A program made the position numbers and the translations under genes. Below, one piece after another: positions 37,498 through 45,895 of a DNA stretch of 64,000 bases. Each line of letters begins with the position of its first letter. Position 1 is the stretch's first letter. Below the pieces are notes generated by a model, which searched no databases, was not told the DNA's origin, and saw nothing but the letters and a program-made list of their open reading frames with translations. This DNA is from Pedococcus badiiscoriae (GTDB lineage: Bacteria; Actinomycetota; Actinomycetes; Actinomycetales; Dermatophilaceae), in the NCBI RefSeq assembly GCF_013408925.1, contig NZ_JACCAB010000001.1:2294001-2358000 (forward strand), in the 5' to 3' direction.

Positions 37498-38516
37498 CGG
37501 CCACGTCGCGCTCCGGGGCCGCGCGTCCGCGCCCGAGCGGCCCGCGCCGCGGCCTGGTGCTCGGGGGCGGCGGGGTGCTCGGCGCCGCGTGGATGGTGGG
37601 CGCCCTCAAGGCTCTCGAGGACGAGCTGGGGGTCGACGCCCGCGACTTCGACGAGCTCGTCGGGACCTCGGCCGGATCCGTGCTCGCCGGGCTGCTGGCG
37701 TCGGGCGTCTCGGTCTCGGACCTGCTCGCCCACCAGCTGGACGGCGCCATCGACGTGGGACCGCTCGCGGGGTACTCCTGGAACTACGAGAAGGACACCG
37801 GTGGCGACCGGCCGGGCCTGCCCAAGGTCGGCCTCGGGTCACGAGAGCTGTTGCGTCGCAACGCCCGCAACCTGCGCCACCTGCCCCCCACCGCGCTGCT
37901 GTCGGCCATCCTGCCCGAGGGGCGGGGGAGCATCGAGGCGGTCGGGGCACTCGTGGGACACATCGTGCCGCACGGTTGGCCGCAACGGTCCGGGCTGACG
38001 GTGGTGGCCCTCGACTACGACACCGGTGAGCGGGTGGCCTTCGGGCGTGCCGACGCCCCGGTGGTGGACCTCACCGCGGCCGTGATGGCGTCGTGCGCGA
38101 TCCCCGGGTGGTACCAGCCGGTGCGGATCGGCGAGCACCGCTACATCGACGGCGGCGCCTGGTCGTCCACCAACCTGGACCTCATGAGTGGCCTGGGGCT
38201 CGACGAGGTCTACGTCCTGGCACCCCAGGTCAGCTTCGTCCGGGACGCTCCGACCCACTGGCGCACCCGGGTGGAGCGGCAGTGGCGCAACCGCGTGACG
38301 CTGCGGGTCCTGCGTGAGCTGACCACGGTCCACCAGGACGGCGCCGAGGTGACGGTGCTCGGGCCCGGCGAGGAGGACCTCGAGGCGTTCGGTGCCAACC
38401 TGATGGACGTGAGCCGTCGCCCCGCCGTGATCGCCACCTCGCTGCGCACCTCAGCCGTGGCGCTGCGCGACCCCGCACCGCTGCCCGACCGCTCCGTGTT
38501 CGAAGATGTCGGATGA
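37494..38516 (+). CDS. patatin-like phospholipase
   Basis: This 340-residue protein is a patatin-family lipid acyl hydrolase. It has the oxyanion-hole motif LVLGGGGVLGAAW near residues 21-33, the nucleophile elbow GTSAGS with Ser59, and the second catalytic residue in the DGG motif (YIDGGAWSSTN, near residue 218). It overlaps the stop of the acyltransferase gene (ATGA), so lipid synthesis and breakdown functions are made together. There is no signal peptide; action at the inner membrane or on lipid bodies is plausible. Confidence 0.87.
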   Translation: MTATSRSGAARPRPSGPRRGLVLGGGGVLGAAWMVGALKALEDELGVDARDFDELVGTSAGSVLAGLLASGVSVSDLLAHQLDGAIDVGPLAGYSWNYEKDTGGDRPGLPKVGLGSRELLRRNARNLRHLPPTALLSAILPEGRGSIEAVGALVGHIVPHGWPQRSGLTVVALDYDTGERVAFGRADAPVVDLTAAVMASCAIPGWYQPVRIGEHRYIDGGAWSSTNLDLMSGLGLDEVYVLAPQVSFVRDAPTHWRTRVERQWRNRVTLRVLRELTTVHQDGAEVTVLGPGEEDLEAFGANLMDVSRRPAVIATSLRTSAVALRDPAPLPDRSVFEDVG

Positions 38517-38559
38517 CTCAGCGAGGACGTGGGATGAGAACGACGATGGTGGGACGAGC

Positions 38560-38982
38560 ATGACCCAGACGCGGATCTACGTGCCGCTGCTCCCCGACGC
38601 CGTGCGCCGGCTTGCCGCCGACGGGCAGGTCGGGCCTGCGCCGGTCGAGGCATTCGGCGTCACCGAACGCATCGAGCGCGCGGACCCGACCGGCCTGGAG
38701 GAGGAGTGGGAGTATGCCGCGCTGTGCGAAGCCGTCGACGCCGCCGCCGGGCTCCAGGGCACAACAGTCGTCAAGCGCGTGGTGGCCGCCGCAGACGTCG
38801 ACCCCGGGTCCGTGACCCCCGACGGGAGCCGGGAGGGTCTGGCTGCGCTGACCGTGTCGACCCCCGTGCCGCTGTCGCGCATCGTGTCGTTCCACGTCGA
38901 CGAGACCGCGGGGGACCAGGGCATGGAGGACCTCCTCTGGTACGACGCGACCGAGCTCGACGAGGTGCTGCGCCTGCTCTGA
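38560..38982 (+). CDS. DUF6912 family protein
   Basis: This 140-residue conserved actinobacterial protein is of unknown function. It begins MTQTRIYVPLLPDAVRRLAADGQV and has EEEWEYAALCEAVDAAA near the middle, which match the DUF6912 pattern as I remember it. ATG 38560 is preferred over an in-frame start at 38506 that overlaps the patatin gene. It is predicted cytosolic, with an alpha-beta character. Confidence 0.7.
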   Translation: MTQTRIYVPLLPDAVRRLAADGQVGPAPVEAFGVTERIERADPTGLEEEWEYAALCEAVDAAAGLQGTTVVKRVVAAADVDPGSVTPDGSREGLAALTVSTPVPLSRIVSFHVDETAGDQGMEDLLWYDATELDEVLRLL

Positions 38983-38991
38983 CCGGCAGGG

Positions 38992-39807
38992 TCAGAACTG
39001 GTCGGCGAGCCAGGGGTCGACGAGGGCATGGAAGGCGTCGGGCACGTCACGGCGCACACAGTGGTCCGCCGCCAGCAGCTCGATCCGCACGTGCGGGTTG
39101 TCGATCGCCTTGGCGCGCAGTCGGATCGGCTCGGGCAACAGCGTCGAGCGCTCGCCGACGACCACGAGGGTGGGCACCTCGATCGCGCCGACGAGCTCCT
39201 CCCACGGACGGGCGAAGGACGCGACCCCGAGGGCCAGGAAGTCGAGGTCGACCTCGGTCTTGGCCTGCGCCCACGGGGCGAACTCCGACTCGGGCCAGGT
39301 GGGGTTGTCCGCGCGACCCTGAGCGAGCTGTCCCTCGAGGTCCTCGGAGAAGGCCCGACAGTCCGCGATGCGCTCGGCGACCACCGTCGGGCTCTGCACC
39401 CGGAGCTCGGGGTCTCGCCACGCGGGCTCCTCGAGCACCGCCGCGCGCACGAGGTCGGGGTGGCGCGCGGTCAGGGCCGTCGCGATGCCACCGCCCATCG
39501 AGTGGGCGACGAGCGCGACCGGACCGCCGACGGCGGCGACCTGCTCAACCGTCGCCAGCGCCGCGGCATACATGTGCTCCATGGGGTCGGGCGACGCCCG
39601 CTGCTCCGGGGTGAACCGGGGCGAGCGGCCGTGCCCGAGCAGGTCCACCCCGACGACGCGGTAGTCGGGCGACCAGCGTCGGACCGCGTCGGGCCAGCAG
39701 TCGCCGGAGTCGCCCAGCCCGTGCAGCAGCACGATCGTCGGGCTGCCCGGGTCGGCGGGCCCCGACCAGCGGTAGGCGAGGTCGGCGGCGTCGAGGGCGG
39801 TCGGCAT
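38992..39807 (-). CDS. alpha/beta hydrolase
   Basis: This 271-residue enzyme has the oxyanion motif VLLHGLGDSGDCW, a nucleophile elbow AHSMGGG with a serine, the acid region VVVGERSTLLPEP and the catalytic His in AADHCVRRD. The substrate is unknown. Start candidates are ATG 39807 and ATG 39819; neither has a strong ribosome binding site. It is divergent from pruA and converges with the DUF6912 gene 9 bp away. Confidence 0.83.
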   Translation of the reverse strand: MPTALDAADLAYRWSGPADPGSPTIVLLHGLGDSGDCWPDAVRRWSPDYRVVGVDLLGHGRSPRFTPEQRASPDPMEHMYAAALATVEQVAAVGGPVALVAHSMGGGIATALTARHPDLVRAAVLEEPAWRDPELRVQSPTVVAERIADCRAFSEDLEGQLAQGRADNPTWPESEFAPWAQAKTEVDLDFLALGVASFARPWEELVGAIEVPTLVVVGERSTLLPEPIRLRAKAIDNPHVRIELLAADHCVRRDVPDAFHALVDPWLADQF

Positions 39808-39885
39808 ACGTGACACCATAGGTGCGCGCTGCGCTGACCACTGCCGCGCCCGAGCCACCGAAGCGACCCCGAGGAGCCTGCCCAC

Positions 39886-41514
39886 ATGGATGCCGTCACC
39901 CAGGTGCCCGTCCCCGTCAACGAGACCGTCCTCGACTACGCGCCGGGCAGTCCCGAGCGTGCCTCGCTCGAGGTCGCGCTCGCCGAGCTGGGCAGCGCCA
40001 GCATCGACCTGCCGCACACCATCGCCGGCAAGCGGGTCATGGGCACGGGCAAGAAGATCGAGGTGCGTCAGCCGCACGCCCGTCGCAAGGTGCTCGGCAC
40101 CATGCGGAACGCGACGGTCGGCGACGCCCAGGCGGCGGTCGACGCGGCCAAGGCGGCAGCCCCCGGGTGGCGCGCGCTGTCCTTCGACGACCGCGCGGCG
40201 ATCCTGCTCAAGGCGGCCGAGCTGCTCTCGGGGCCGTGGCGCGCCCACCTCAACGCCGCGACGATGCTCGGGCAGTCCAAGACGGCCTACCAGGCGGAGA
40301 TCGACGCCGCCTGCGAGCTCATCGACTTCTGGCGGATCAACGTGCACTTCGCGCGGCAGATCCTCGCCGAGCAGCCGCCGCTCAACTCCAAGGGCATCTG
40401 GAACCGCACCGACCACCGGCCGCTCGAGGGCTTCGTCTACGCGATCACGCCGTTCAACTTCACCGCCATCGCGGGCAACCTGCCCACCGCGCCGGCCCTG
40501 ATGGGCAACACCGTCGTGTGGAAGCCGAGTCCGACCCAGCAGTTCGCCGCCAACCTGACGATGGCGTTGCTCGAGGCCGCGGGTATGCCGCCGGGCGTCA
40601 TCAACATGGTCACCGGCGACGGCCTCAACGTCTCGAAGGTGGCGCTGGCCGACCCCGACCTCGCGGGCATCCACTTCACCGGGTCCACGCCGACGTTCCA
40701 GCACCTGTGGCAGGAGGTGGGCGCGAACCTGCCCAGGTACCGCAGCTACCCGCGCCTCGTCGGCGAGACCGGTGGCAAGGACTTCATCCTCGCCCACCCC
40801 TCCGCCGACCCGGATGTGTTGCGGACAGCCATGATCCGCGGTGCCTTCGAGTACCAGGGACAGAAGTGCTCGGCGGCTTCCCGTGCCTACGTGCCGCGGT
40901 CCCTGTGGAAGAAGATCAAGGCCGACCTGGTGTCGATCACCAACGGGCTGAGCCAGGGCGACGTCACCGACCTGTCCAACTTCATGGGCGCGGTCATCGA
41001 CGAGCGGGCCTTCGCCAAGCACAGCGCGGCGATCGACCGGGCCCACGCGACGCCCGGGGTGGACGTGGTCGCCGGCGGCACCTACGACGACAGCGAGGGC
41101 TGGTTCGTCCGCCCGACGGTGCTGGAGATCGACGACCCCACCGACGAGTCGTTCCGGACCGAGTACTTCGGCCCGATCCTGTCGGTCCACGTCTACCCGG
41201 ACCGCCAGTACGACAAGGTGCTCGACCAGATGGAGAGCTTCGCGCCGTTCGGCCTGACCGGCTCGATCATCGCCCAGGACCGCATGGTCATCGCCGACGC
41301 CACCGAGCGGTTGCGCTTCGCGGCAGGCAACTTCTACGTCAACGACAAGCCGACCGGCGCCGTGGTCGGGCAGCAGCCGTTCGGTGGGGGACGGGCTTCC
41401 GGCACCAACGACAAGGCGGGCGCCGCGCAGAACCTGATGCGGTGGACCAGCGCGCGCTCGATCAAGGAGACGTTCAACCCGCCGACCGAGCACAGCTACC
41501 CGCACATGGGGTGA
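39886..41514 (+). CDS. pruA: 1-pyrroline-5-carboxylate (glutamate semialdehyde) dehydrogenase
   Basis: This 542-residue enzyme oxidises glutamate gamma-semialdehyde to glutamate with NAD, the second step of proline catabolism. It has the aldehyde dehydrogenase fold with catalytic Glu294 in GETGGKDFILAHPSAD and catalytic Cys328 in YQGQKCSAASRAYVP, both characteristic of the PruA family. The N-terminus VPVPVNETVLDYAPGSPER is also family-typical. No proline dehydrogenase gene is adjacent, so putA function is elsewhere. Confidence 0.93.
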   Translation: MDAVTQVPVPVNETVLDYAPGSPERASLEVALAELGSASIDLPHTIAGKRVMGTGKKIEVRQPHARRKVLGTMRNATVGDAQAAVDAAKAAAPGWRALSFDDRAAILLKAAELLSGPWRAHLNAATMLGQSKTAYQAEIDAACELIDFWRINVHFARQILAEQPPLNSKGIWNRTDHRPLEGFVYAITPFNFTAIAGNLPTAPALMGNTVVWKPSPTQQFAANLTMALLEAAGMPPGVINMVTGDGLNVSKVALADPDLAGIHFTGSTPTFQHLWQEVGANLPRYRSYPRLVGETGGKDFILAHPSADPDVLRTAMIRGAFEYQGQKCSAASRAYVPRSLWKKIKADLVSITNGLSQGDVTDLSNFMGAVIDERAFAKHSAAIDRAHATPGVDVVAGGTYDDSEGWFVRPTVLEIDDPTDESFRTEYFGPILSVHVYPDRQYDKVLDQMESFAPFGLTGSIIAQDRMVIADATERLRFAAGNFYVNDKPTGAVVGQQPFGGGRASGTNDKAGAAQNLMRWTSARSIKETFNPPTEHSYPHMG

Positions 41515-41546
41515 GGGGCGCGCGGCCGGCGGGCTGAGCGGGCCTC

Positions 41547-41579
41547 GGGCGGCTAGCGGGCGGCTGCCGGGCGGCTATC
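41547..41579. repeat. three tandem 11-bp repeats
   Basis: GGGCGGCTAGC, GGGCGGCTGCC and GGGCGGCTATC stand head to tail, with a partial fourth copy to 41587. They straddle the stop of the DUF2505 gene and the 60-bp space after pruA. Function unknown. Confidence 0.6.
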
Positions 41580-42066
41580 GGGCGAGCCACTCCTGGGCGG
41601 TCGTCGCCTCGATGTCGATGGCTTCCTCGATCGGCGGCGCGGCGGCCTTCTCGATCTTGCCCCCGATGAGGGGGACCCGGGCCTTGAGCTCGGCGTCGAG
41701 CTGTTCGACGGTGCCCGAGCCGCCCGGCGCGAGCGAGAGCGTGCCCTGGAGCGCGATCGGAGCGCCGGCCACGGCCATCTCGACGGTGCCGCGCCGGCTG
41801 CCGTCGGAGGACGCCGGGCCCCAGTCCTGCGTCTCGGTGACTTTGAGGGTCTCGCCCACCATCGACTTGGCGAAGTCGGGCAGCCCGTCGCTGGGCAGGA
41901 TCCGCTCGGTGGTGATGACGGTGTGGTCCCCGGAGCTCTCGACCTTCGCGGTGTGCTTGATCGCTGCCGTGGCGGCACACTTCGCCTCTTGGAACTTCAC
42001 GTCCGACAGGACCGTGAAGACCTCCTGCGGGGTGGCGGCGTACTCGATCGACTTGGCGATCTTCAT
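41575..42066 (-). CDS. DUF2505 domain-containing protein
   Basis: This 163-residue protein belongs to DUF2505, actinobacterial proteins with a START/SRPBCC-like lipid-binding fold. It starts MKIAKSIEYAATPQEVFTVL and has alternating strands through VEMAVAGAPIALQGTLSL and a C-terminal helix ending AQEWLAR. There are no catalytic residues to point at. It might bind a hydrophobic ligand. Its stop lies within 11-bp tandem repeats. It converges with pruA. Confidence 0.82.
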   Translation of the reverse strand: MKIAKSIEYAATPQEVFTVLSDVKFQEAKCAATAAIKHTAKVESSGDHTVITTERILPSDGLPDFAKSMVGETLKVTETQDWGPASSDGSRRGTVEMAVAGAPIALQGTLSLAPGGSGTVEQLDAELKARVPLIGGKIEKAAAPPIEEAIDIEATTAQEWLAR

Positions 42067-42135
42067 GCGGCTTCTCCTGTCACGGCATCGGGGTGTCCAC
42101 GGTGCGGTGGACGTCGAGTCGTCAGCGTAGCCACG

Positions 42136-43035
42136 TCACCGTCCGGGCGGGGACGACGCCTGCCGCAGCCGCACGAGCTGGCCCGGCACCAGCTGGGCGG
42201 CCCTGTCGCAGGAGGCGGGCGTGAGGACCCCGACGACGGGGTAGCCGCCAGTCACCGGGTGGTCGGCCAGGAAGAGCACGGGCCGTCCGTCAGCCGGCAG
42301 CTGCACGGCACCCCGGACGATGCCCTCGCTGGGCAGCTCCCGGCCGTCGAACCCGGGCGCGCGGGTCAGGGCAGGGCCGTCGAGGCGCACTCCGACACGG
42401 TCGCTCGCGCCGTCGACGCGCCAGGCGGGTTCGGTCAGCGCGAGCAGGTCGCCGAGCCACTCGTGGCGCGGACCCGGGGCCACGTCCAGGGTTGCTGCCC
42501 CCGCGGCAGGTGGGACGACGGGAGCGACGTCGACGAGGAGCTCGCCCTCGGGAGCCCCCACGGACAGCATGTCGCCGAGGCGCAGCGGGGCTGGTCCGAG
42601 CCCGGAAAGTGTGTCGTACGAACGGGATCCGAGTACCGTTGGCACGGCGATGCCACCGCGGACGCTGACATAGGTGCGCACTCCGGCCGCGGGGCTGCCC
42701 ACCACCAGCACCGATCCGTCGCGGACGAGGAACGGCGCGGCATACCCGACCGGGGTCCCGTCGACGGTGGCTGGTCCGCGTGCACCGGTCAGCACCATCG
42801 TGACGCTGCCGCGCGCGCGCAGGGTGAGCCCGCCGTGGTGGCACTCGAGGGCCGCGAGGTCCGTGGTCTGGCCCAGCAGGCGCGCCCCGAGGGCGAACGC
42901 GCCGATGTCGGCCGCGCCGGAGGGGCCGACGCCGAGCGAGGCCAGCCCCGGTCGGCCCAGGTCCTCGACGAGCGTCAGCGGACCCGCAGCCATCACGTCC
43001 AGCCGGGCGTATGCCGCTGGCTCGCCTCCGGTCAC
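42136..43035 (-). CDS. pxpC: 5-oxoprolinase subunit PxpC
   Basis: This 299-residue protein is the carboxyltransferase-like subunit (AHS2 fold) of the bacterial ATP-dependent 5-oxoprolinase, which opens 5-oxoproline to glutamate. It has VMAAGPLTLVEDLGRPGLASLGV and DHPVTGGYPVVGVLT, both typical of PxpC. The start is GTG 43035 from its four-base overlap with pxpB (GTGA), although a longer open frame exists. The three pxp genes form the usual operon in the order A-B-C. Confidence 0.9.
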   Translation of the reverse strand: MTGGEPAAYARLDVMAAGPLTLVEDLGRPGLASLGVGPSGAADIGAFALGARLLGQTTDLAALECHHGGLTLRARGSVTMVLTGARGPATVDGTPVGYAAPFLVRDGSVLVVGSPAAGVRTYVSVRGGIAVPTVLGSRSYDTLSGLGPAPLRLGDMLSVGAPEGELLVDVAPVVPPAAGAATLDVAPGPRHEWLGDLLALTEPAWRVDGASDRVGVRLDGPALTRAPGFDGRELPSEGIVRGAVQLPADGRPVLFLADHPVTGGYPVVGVLTPASCDRAAQLVPGQLVRLRQASSPPGR

Positions 43036-43694
43036 CGGTCGCCTCCCGCGTCGACGAACCTGACCCGCAGTCCTGGCCGCAGCAGGGCCGGGGGATCGCG
43101 GTCCAGGTCCCACAGGACCACGTCGGTGTGGCCGATGAGCCGCCACCCGCCCGGGGAGGACCGGGGGTAGACCCCGCTGAACTCGCCCGCCAGCCCCACC
43201 GCGCCGGCGGGCACCCGGGACCGCGGGGTCGCCAGGCGCGGCACGGCCAGACGCGGGTCGCCGTCGACGAGGTAGGCGAACCCGGGGGCGAACCCGGCGA
43301 AGCCCACGCGCCACGACCGACCGGTGTGCGCGCCCACCACCTCGTCCGGCGACAGGCCGGTCAGAGCCGCCACGTCGTCCAGGTCGGGCCCGTCGTAGTG
43401 GACCGGGATCTCCACGGTCTCCATGGTCTCCACGGCCTCGAGGTCATCGCCGGACGCCGTCGACATCGGCTCCGGGGTCCGGGCCACGAGGCGGGCGGCC
43501 TCGGCACGGACTCCGGCCAGGTCCCGGGCGGAGGCCGCCACGAGCAGGAGCGTGCGTGCCCCGACGACCGCGTCGAGCAGACCGGGCGGGCGCTCGCGCA
43601 CCCAGAGCCGGTGGTGCAGCGCCAGCACCTCGTCGAGCGAGTCGACCTCGACGAGGACCGCGTGCTCGCCGCTCGGCAGCACTCGCCCGGTCAC
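43032..43694 (-). CDS. pxpB: 5-oxoprolinase subunit PxpB
   Basis: This 220-residue protein is the AHS1/KipI-type subunit of 5-oxoprolinase. It shows the family landmarks LPSGEHAVLVEVDSL, IPVHYDGPDLDDVAALTGLS and FAPGFAYLVDGDPRLAVPR. It works with PxpA and PxpC in a single complex. It starts six bases after the pxpA stop and overlaps pxpC. In related genomes B and C are sometimes fused; here they remain separate. Confidence 0.92.
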   Translation of the reverse strand: MTGRVLPSGEHAVLVEVDSLDEVLALHHRLWVRERPPGLLDAVVGARTLLLVAASARDLAGVRAEAARLVARTPEPMSTASGDDLEAVETMETVEIPVHYDGPDLDDVAALTGLSPDEVVGAHTGRSWRVGFAGFAPGFAYLVDGDPRLAVPRLATPRSRVPAGAVGLAGEFSGVYPRSSPGGWRLIGHTDVVLWDLDRDPPALLRPGLRVRFVDAGGDR

Positions 43695-43700
43695 GGCGCC

Positions 43701-44471
43701 CTAGCCGGGGACCGCGACGAACGGGGCAAGGGTGATGCCGGCGGCTTCGAGGCGGGCCCGGACCGCGGTGGCCATGGACACGGCCCCCGGGCTGTCGCCG
43801 TGGACGCACAGGGACGCCGCGTGGATGCGCAGCAGGACCGCGTCGACCGTCTCGACCTCTCCGGTGACGACCATCCGCATCGCCCGCGCCGCGACGGCTG
43901 CGGGATCGTGCAGCACAGCTCCGTCGCGACCTCGCGGCACGAGGGTGCCGTCCGCCAGGTAGCCGCGGTCGACGAAGGCCTCCGTGACGGTGGCGAGCCC
44001 GGCATCCTGCGCCAGGTCGAGCAGCAGCGACCCGGGCAGCCCGAGGACGGGCAGCGATGCGTCGACCCTGCGGACCGCCTCGACCACCGCGGCGGCCTGG
44101 GCCCGGTGGTGGACAACGGCGTTGTAGAGGGCCCCGTGGGGTTTGACATAGCGGACTGCCGTCCCGGCTGCCGCGCAGAGGCCCTGCAGGGCACCGATCT
44201 GGTAGACCACGTCGGCCACCAGGTCCGCGGGGTCGAGGTCGATGAACCGCCGACCGAACCCGGCGAGGTCGCGGTAGCCCACCTGTGCCCCGATGACCAC
44301 CGAGCGTCGGGCGGCCAGCTCGCACACCCGCAGCAGCCCTCGCGGGTCGCCCGCGTGGAAGCCGCAGGCGACGTTGGCGCTGGTGACCACGTCGAGCATC
44401 GCCTCGTCGTCGCCCAGGGTCCACCGCCCGAACGACTCGCCGAGGTCGGCGTTGAGGTCGATCGTCGTCAT
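43701..44471 (-). CDS. pxpA: 5-oxoprolinase subunit PxpA (LamB/YcsF family)
   Basis: This 256-residue protein is the LamB/YcsF-type subunit of 5-oxoprolinase. It begins [19 protein letters not shown] and keeps the metal-site texture [21 protein letters not shown] and [15 protein letters not shown]. Its ATG at 44471 overlaps the stop of an unrelated small coiled-coil gene (ATGA), so translation is coupled to that gene, which is unexpected for a metabolic enzyme. Confidence 0.92.
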   Translation of the reverse strand: MTTIDLNADLGESFGRWTLGDDEAMLDVVTSANVACGFHAGDPRGLLRVCELAARRSVVIGAQVGYRDLAGFGRRFIDLDPADLVADVVYQIGALQGLCAAAGTAVRYVKPHGALYNAVVHHRAQAAAVVEAVRRVDASLPVLGLPGSLLLDLAQDAGLATVTEAFVDRGYLADGTLVPRGRDGAVLHDPAAVAARAMRMVVTGEVETVDAVLLRIHAASLCVHGDSPGAVSMATAVRARLEAAGITLAPFVAVPG

Positions 44472-45028
44472 CGGCGCAGTGCCCCGGCATGCGTGGCGAG
44501 CACGGCCTGGGACTGGCGCAGGGTGGCGGCCAGCCGATGGCGGCGCTGGCCGACCAGCGCGGCGACGGCGTCGAGGCGGGCCTGCAGCTGCTCGCGCGCG
44601 GCGTCCCGCTGGGCCGTCGCGGTGCCGTCGGCGACACCGCTGACGCCCCACACCGCGACGAGCTCACCGTCCACGACGCGCAGACCCGCAGCCTGCGCCT
44701 GCTGGGCGAGCGCCCGGCTCTCGGCGACGGCCTCGGCGAGGTCGCTGGCGTGGGCCTGGAGGGCGGCGCCGACGCGGTCGACCTCTCGTGCGGCGGCAGC
44801 GGCCCCGGCGTCGAGCACGTCCACCCGGCGCCTGGCTTGCATCAGGACGGGGGCGGCACGCGAACCCGCGCCGCCAAGGTCGGAGGGCCTGTCGGAGGGC
44901 CTGTCGAAGGAGCCGTCGAAGGCGTCGTGGGCCGCTCGTCCGCTGGTGCGGAGCCGGGTGGCCAGCTGCCGCAGCGTGCCGCCGAGCTGGGAGCACGAGG
45001 CGGGGTCGCCGTGGACGGTGCCGCTCAC
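44468..45028 (-). CDS. coiled-coil protein, possibly WXG100/ESX-like
   Basis: This 186-residue mostly helical protein is of unknown function. Two helical regions (about 10-40 and 75-180) flank a linker with duplicated PSDRPSD units, and an internal [14 protein letters not shown] segment interrupts the second helix. The heptad-like Ala/Leu/Arg pattern and lack of catalytic motifs recall actinobacterial WXG100 or LXG-type secreted proteins, but I cannot assign a family. It starts with GTG 45028 overlapping the previous gene and its stop overlaps pxpA. Confidence 0.6.
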   Translation of the reverse strand: MSGTVHGDPASCSQLGGTLRQLATRLRTSGRAAHDAFDGSFDRPSDRPSDLGGAGSRAAPVLMQARRRVDVLDAGAAAAAREVDRVGAALQAHASDLAEAVAESRALAQQAQAAGLRVVDGELVAVWGVSGVADGTATAQRDAAREQLQARLDAVAALVGQRRHRLAATLRQSQAVLATHAGALRR

Positions 45029-45411
45029 CGGTACGCCTCGCCCGAGCCGCGGTGCGCCCACCGCGTGGCGGACTGCCCGTCCGACCACTGCCCGTCTGAC
45101 CACTGCGCCTCGGGCCGCTGGTCGGGGGAAGGCGGGCTCCCCGCGGTCACCCCGGCGTTCGTGCCGGCGCTCAACGCCGCGATCCGCAGGCGGTCGGCGA
45201 GGTCCGAGGCGGCCGCGTCGATCTCACGCAACAGGTCGGCGGCCTGCTCGACCCAGCCGTCGAGGGCTGCCTGGGTCTCCCGGTCGCCCACCTCCGGGAA
45301 CTGCGCCAGGACCTCGGTGGCGCCCTGCCCTGCGCACTCGCGCAACGGCCCGAGAGCCGCTCCCAGGGAGCGCAGGCGGTCGGGATCGGCCGGAGCAGGC
45401 GGCATACCCAT
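45025..45411 (-). CDS. small helical protein upstream of the pxp operon
   Basis: This 128-residue protein has two long helices (about 8-40 and 48-85) followed by a low-complexity tail with the duplicated unit QWSDG. The helical hairpin with a Trp (DGWVEQAADLLREIDAA) is compatible with an ESX/WXG100-like secreted protein, although the Trp-X-Gly motif itself is not at the turn. Function unknown. ATG 45411 (or 45405) is the likely start. It opens an operon of five coupled genes ending with pxpC. Confidence 0.55.
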   Translation of the reverse strand: MGMPPAPADPDRLRSLGAALGPLRECAGQGATEVLAQFPEVGDRETQAALDGWVEQAADLLREIDAAASDLADRLRIAALSAGTNAGVTAGSPPSPDQRPEAQWSDGQWSDGQSATRWAHRGSGEAYR

Positions 45412-45433
45412 CACTGTAGTGAGGTGACGGCAA

Positions 45434-45473
45434 CGGCCCCCGGAGATACCCACATGGGGCACTCCGGGGGCCG
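45434..45473 (-). terminator. strong hairpin after small membrane gene
   Basis: CGGCCCCCGGAG at 45434-45445 and CTCCGGGGGCCG at 45462-45473 form a perfect 12-bp stem with a 16-nt loop. It follows the stop of the minus-strand gene at 45495 and precedes the start at 45411, so it likely ends the first transcript. Confidence 0.65.
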
Positions 45474-45494
45474 CTCTTCACGAACCAGGTCCGA

Positions 45495-45653
45495 TCAGTA
45501 CCAGTGCTTCCGGCCGCCGATGGCGCGGCCGGTGCCTCCCAGGATGGCCAGGACGAGCCCGACCACGATCAGGATGGCTCCGATGGTCACGAGAATCTTG
45601 AGGCTGGCGACCAAGAGGCCAAGAATCAGCAGGACGATGCCGAGGACGATCAC
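45495..45653 (-). CDS. small two-helix membrane protein
   Basis: This 52-residue protein is almost entirely two membrane helices (VIVLGIVLLILGLLVA and LVTIGAILIVVGLVLAILG) followed by a short basic tail, GGRKHWY. Such small DUF6131-like proteins are common in actinobacteria and of unknown role. GTG 45653 is chosen because AAGGAG lies 6 nt upstream; an ATG further upstream gives a longer, hydrophilic N-terminus. A strong hairpin follows. Confidence 0.75.
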   Translation of the reverse strand: MIVLGIVLLILGLLVASLKILVTIGAILIVVGLVLAILGGTGRAIGGRKHWY

Positions 45654-45824
45654 GTGGAACTCCTTCTGTTCGTGTTGTGCAAACACCTCACTTCACCACA
45701 GATTCCGCGAAATCACACGTTGACCTGCGCAAACACGCGGGTGATTGGCCGCCAGAGGCAGGGTGTGCCGGGCGCGAGCGGCGAGCGATAGTCTCGGCTG
45801 CGGCGCACATCGTGGTGCACCCAC

Positions 45825-45875
45825 GTGCATGACGATCCACTGTGCATGACGAACCACCGAGCATGACGATCCACG
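45825..45875 (+). repeat. three tandem 17-bp repeats before gdh
   Basis: Three near-identical 17-bp units (consensus GTGCATGACGATCCACT) run from 45825 to 45875, differing at only a few positions. They end 20 bp before the start of the NAD-glutamate dehydrogenase gene. Each contains an ATG-bearing GCATGACGA. They could be operator sites in the leader or decoy starts. Confidence 0.7.
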
Positions 45876-45895
45876 TGAGGATGAAGTCGACAGCC

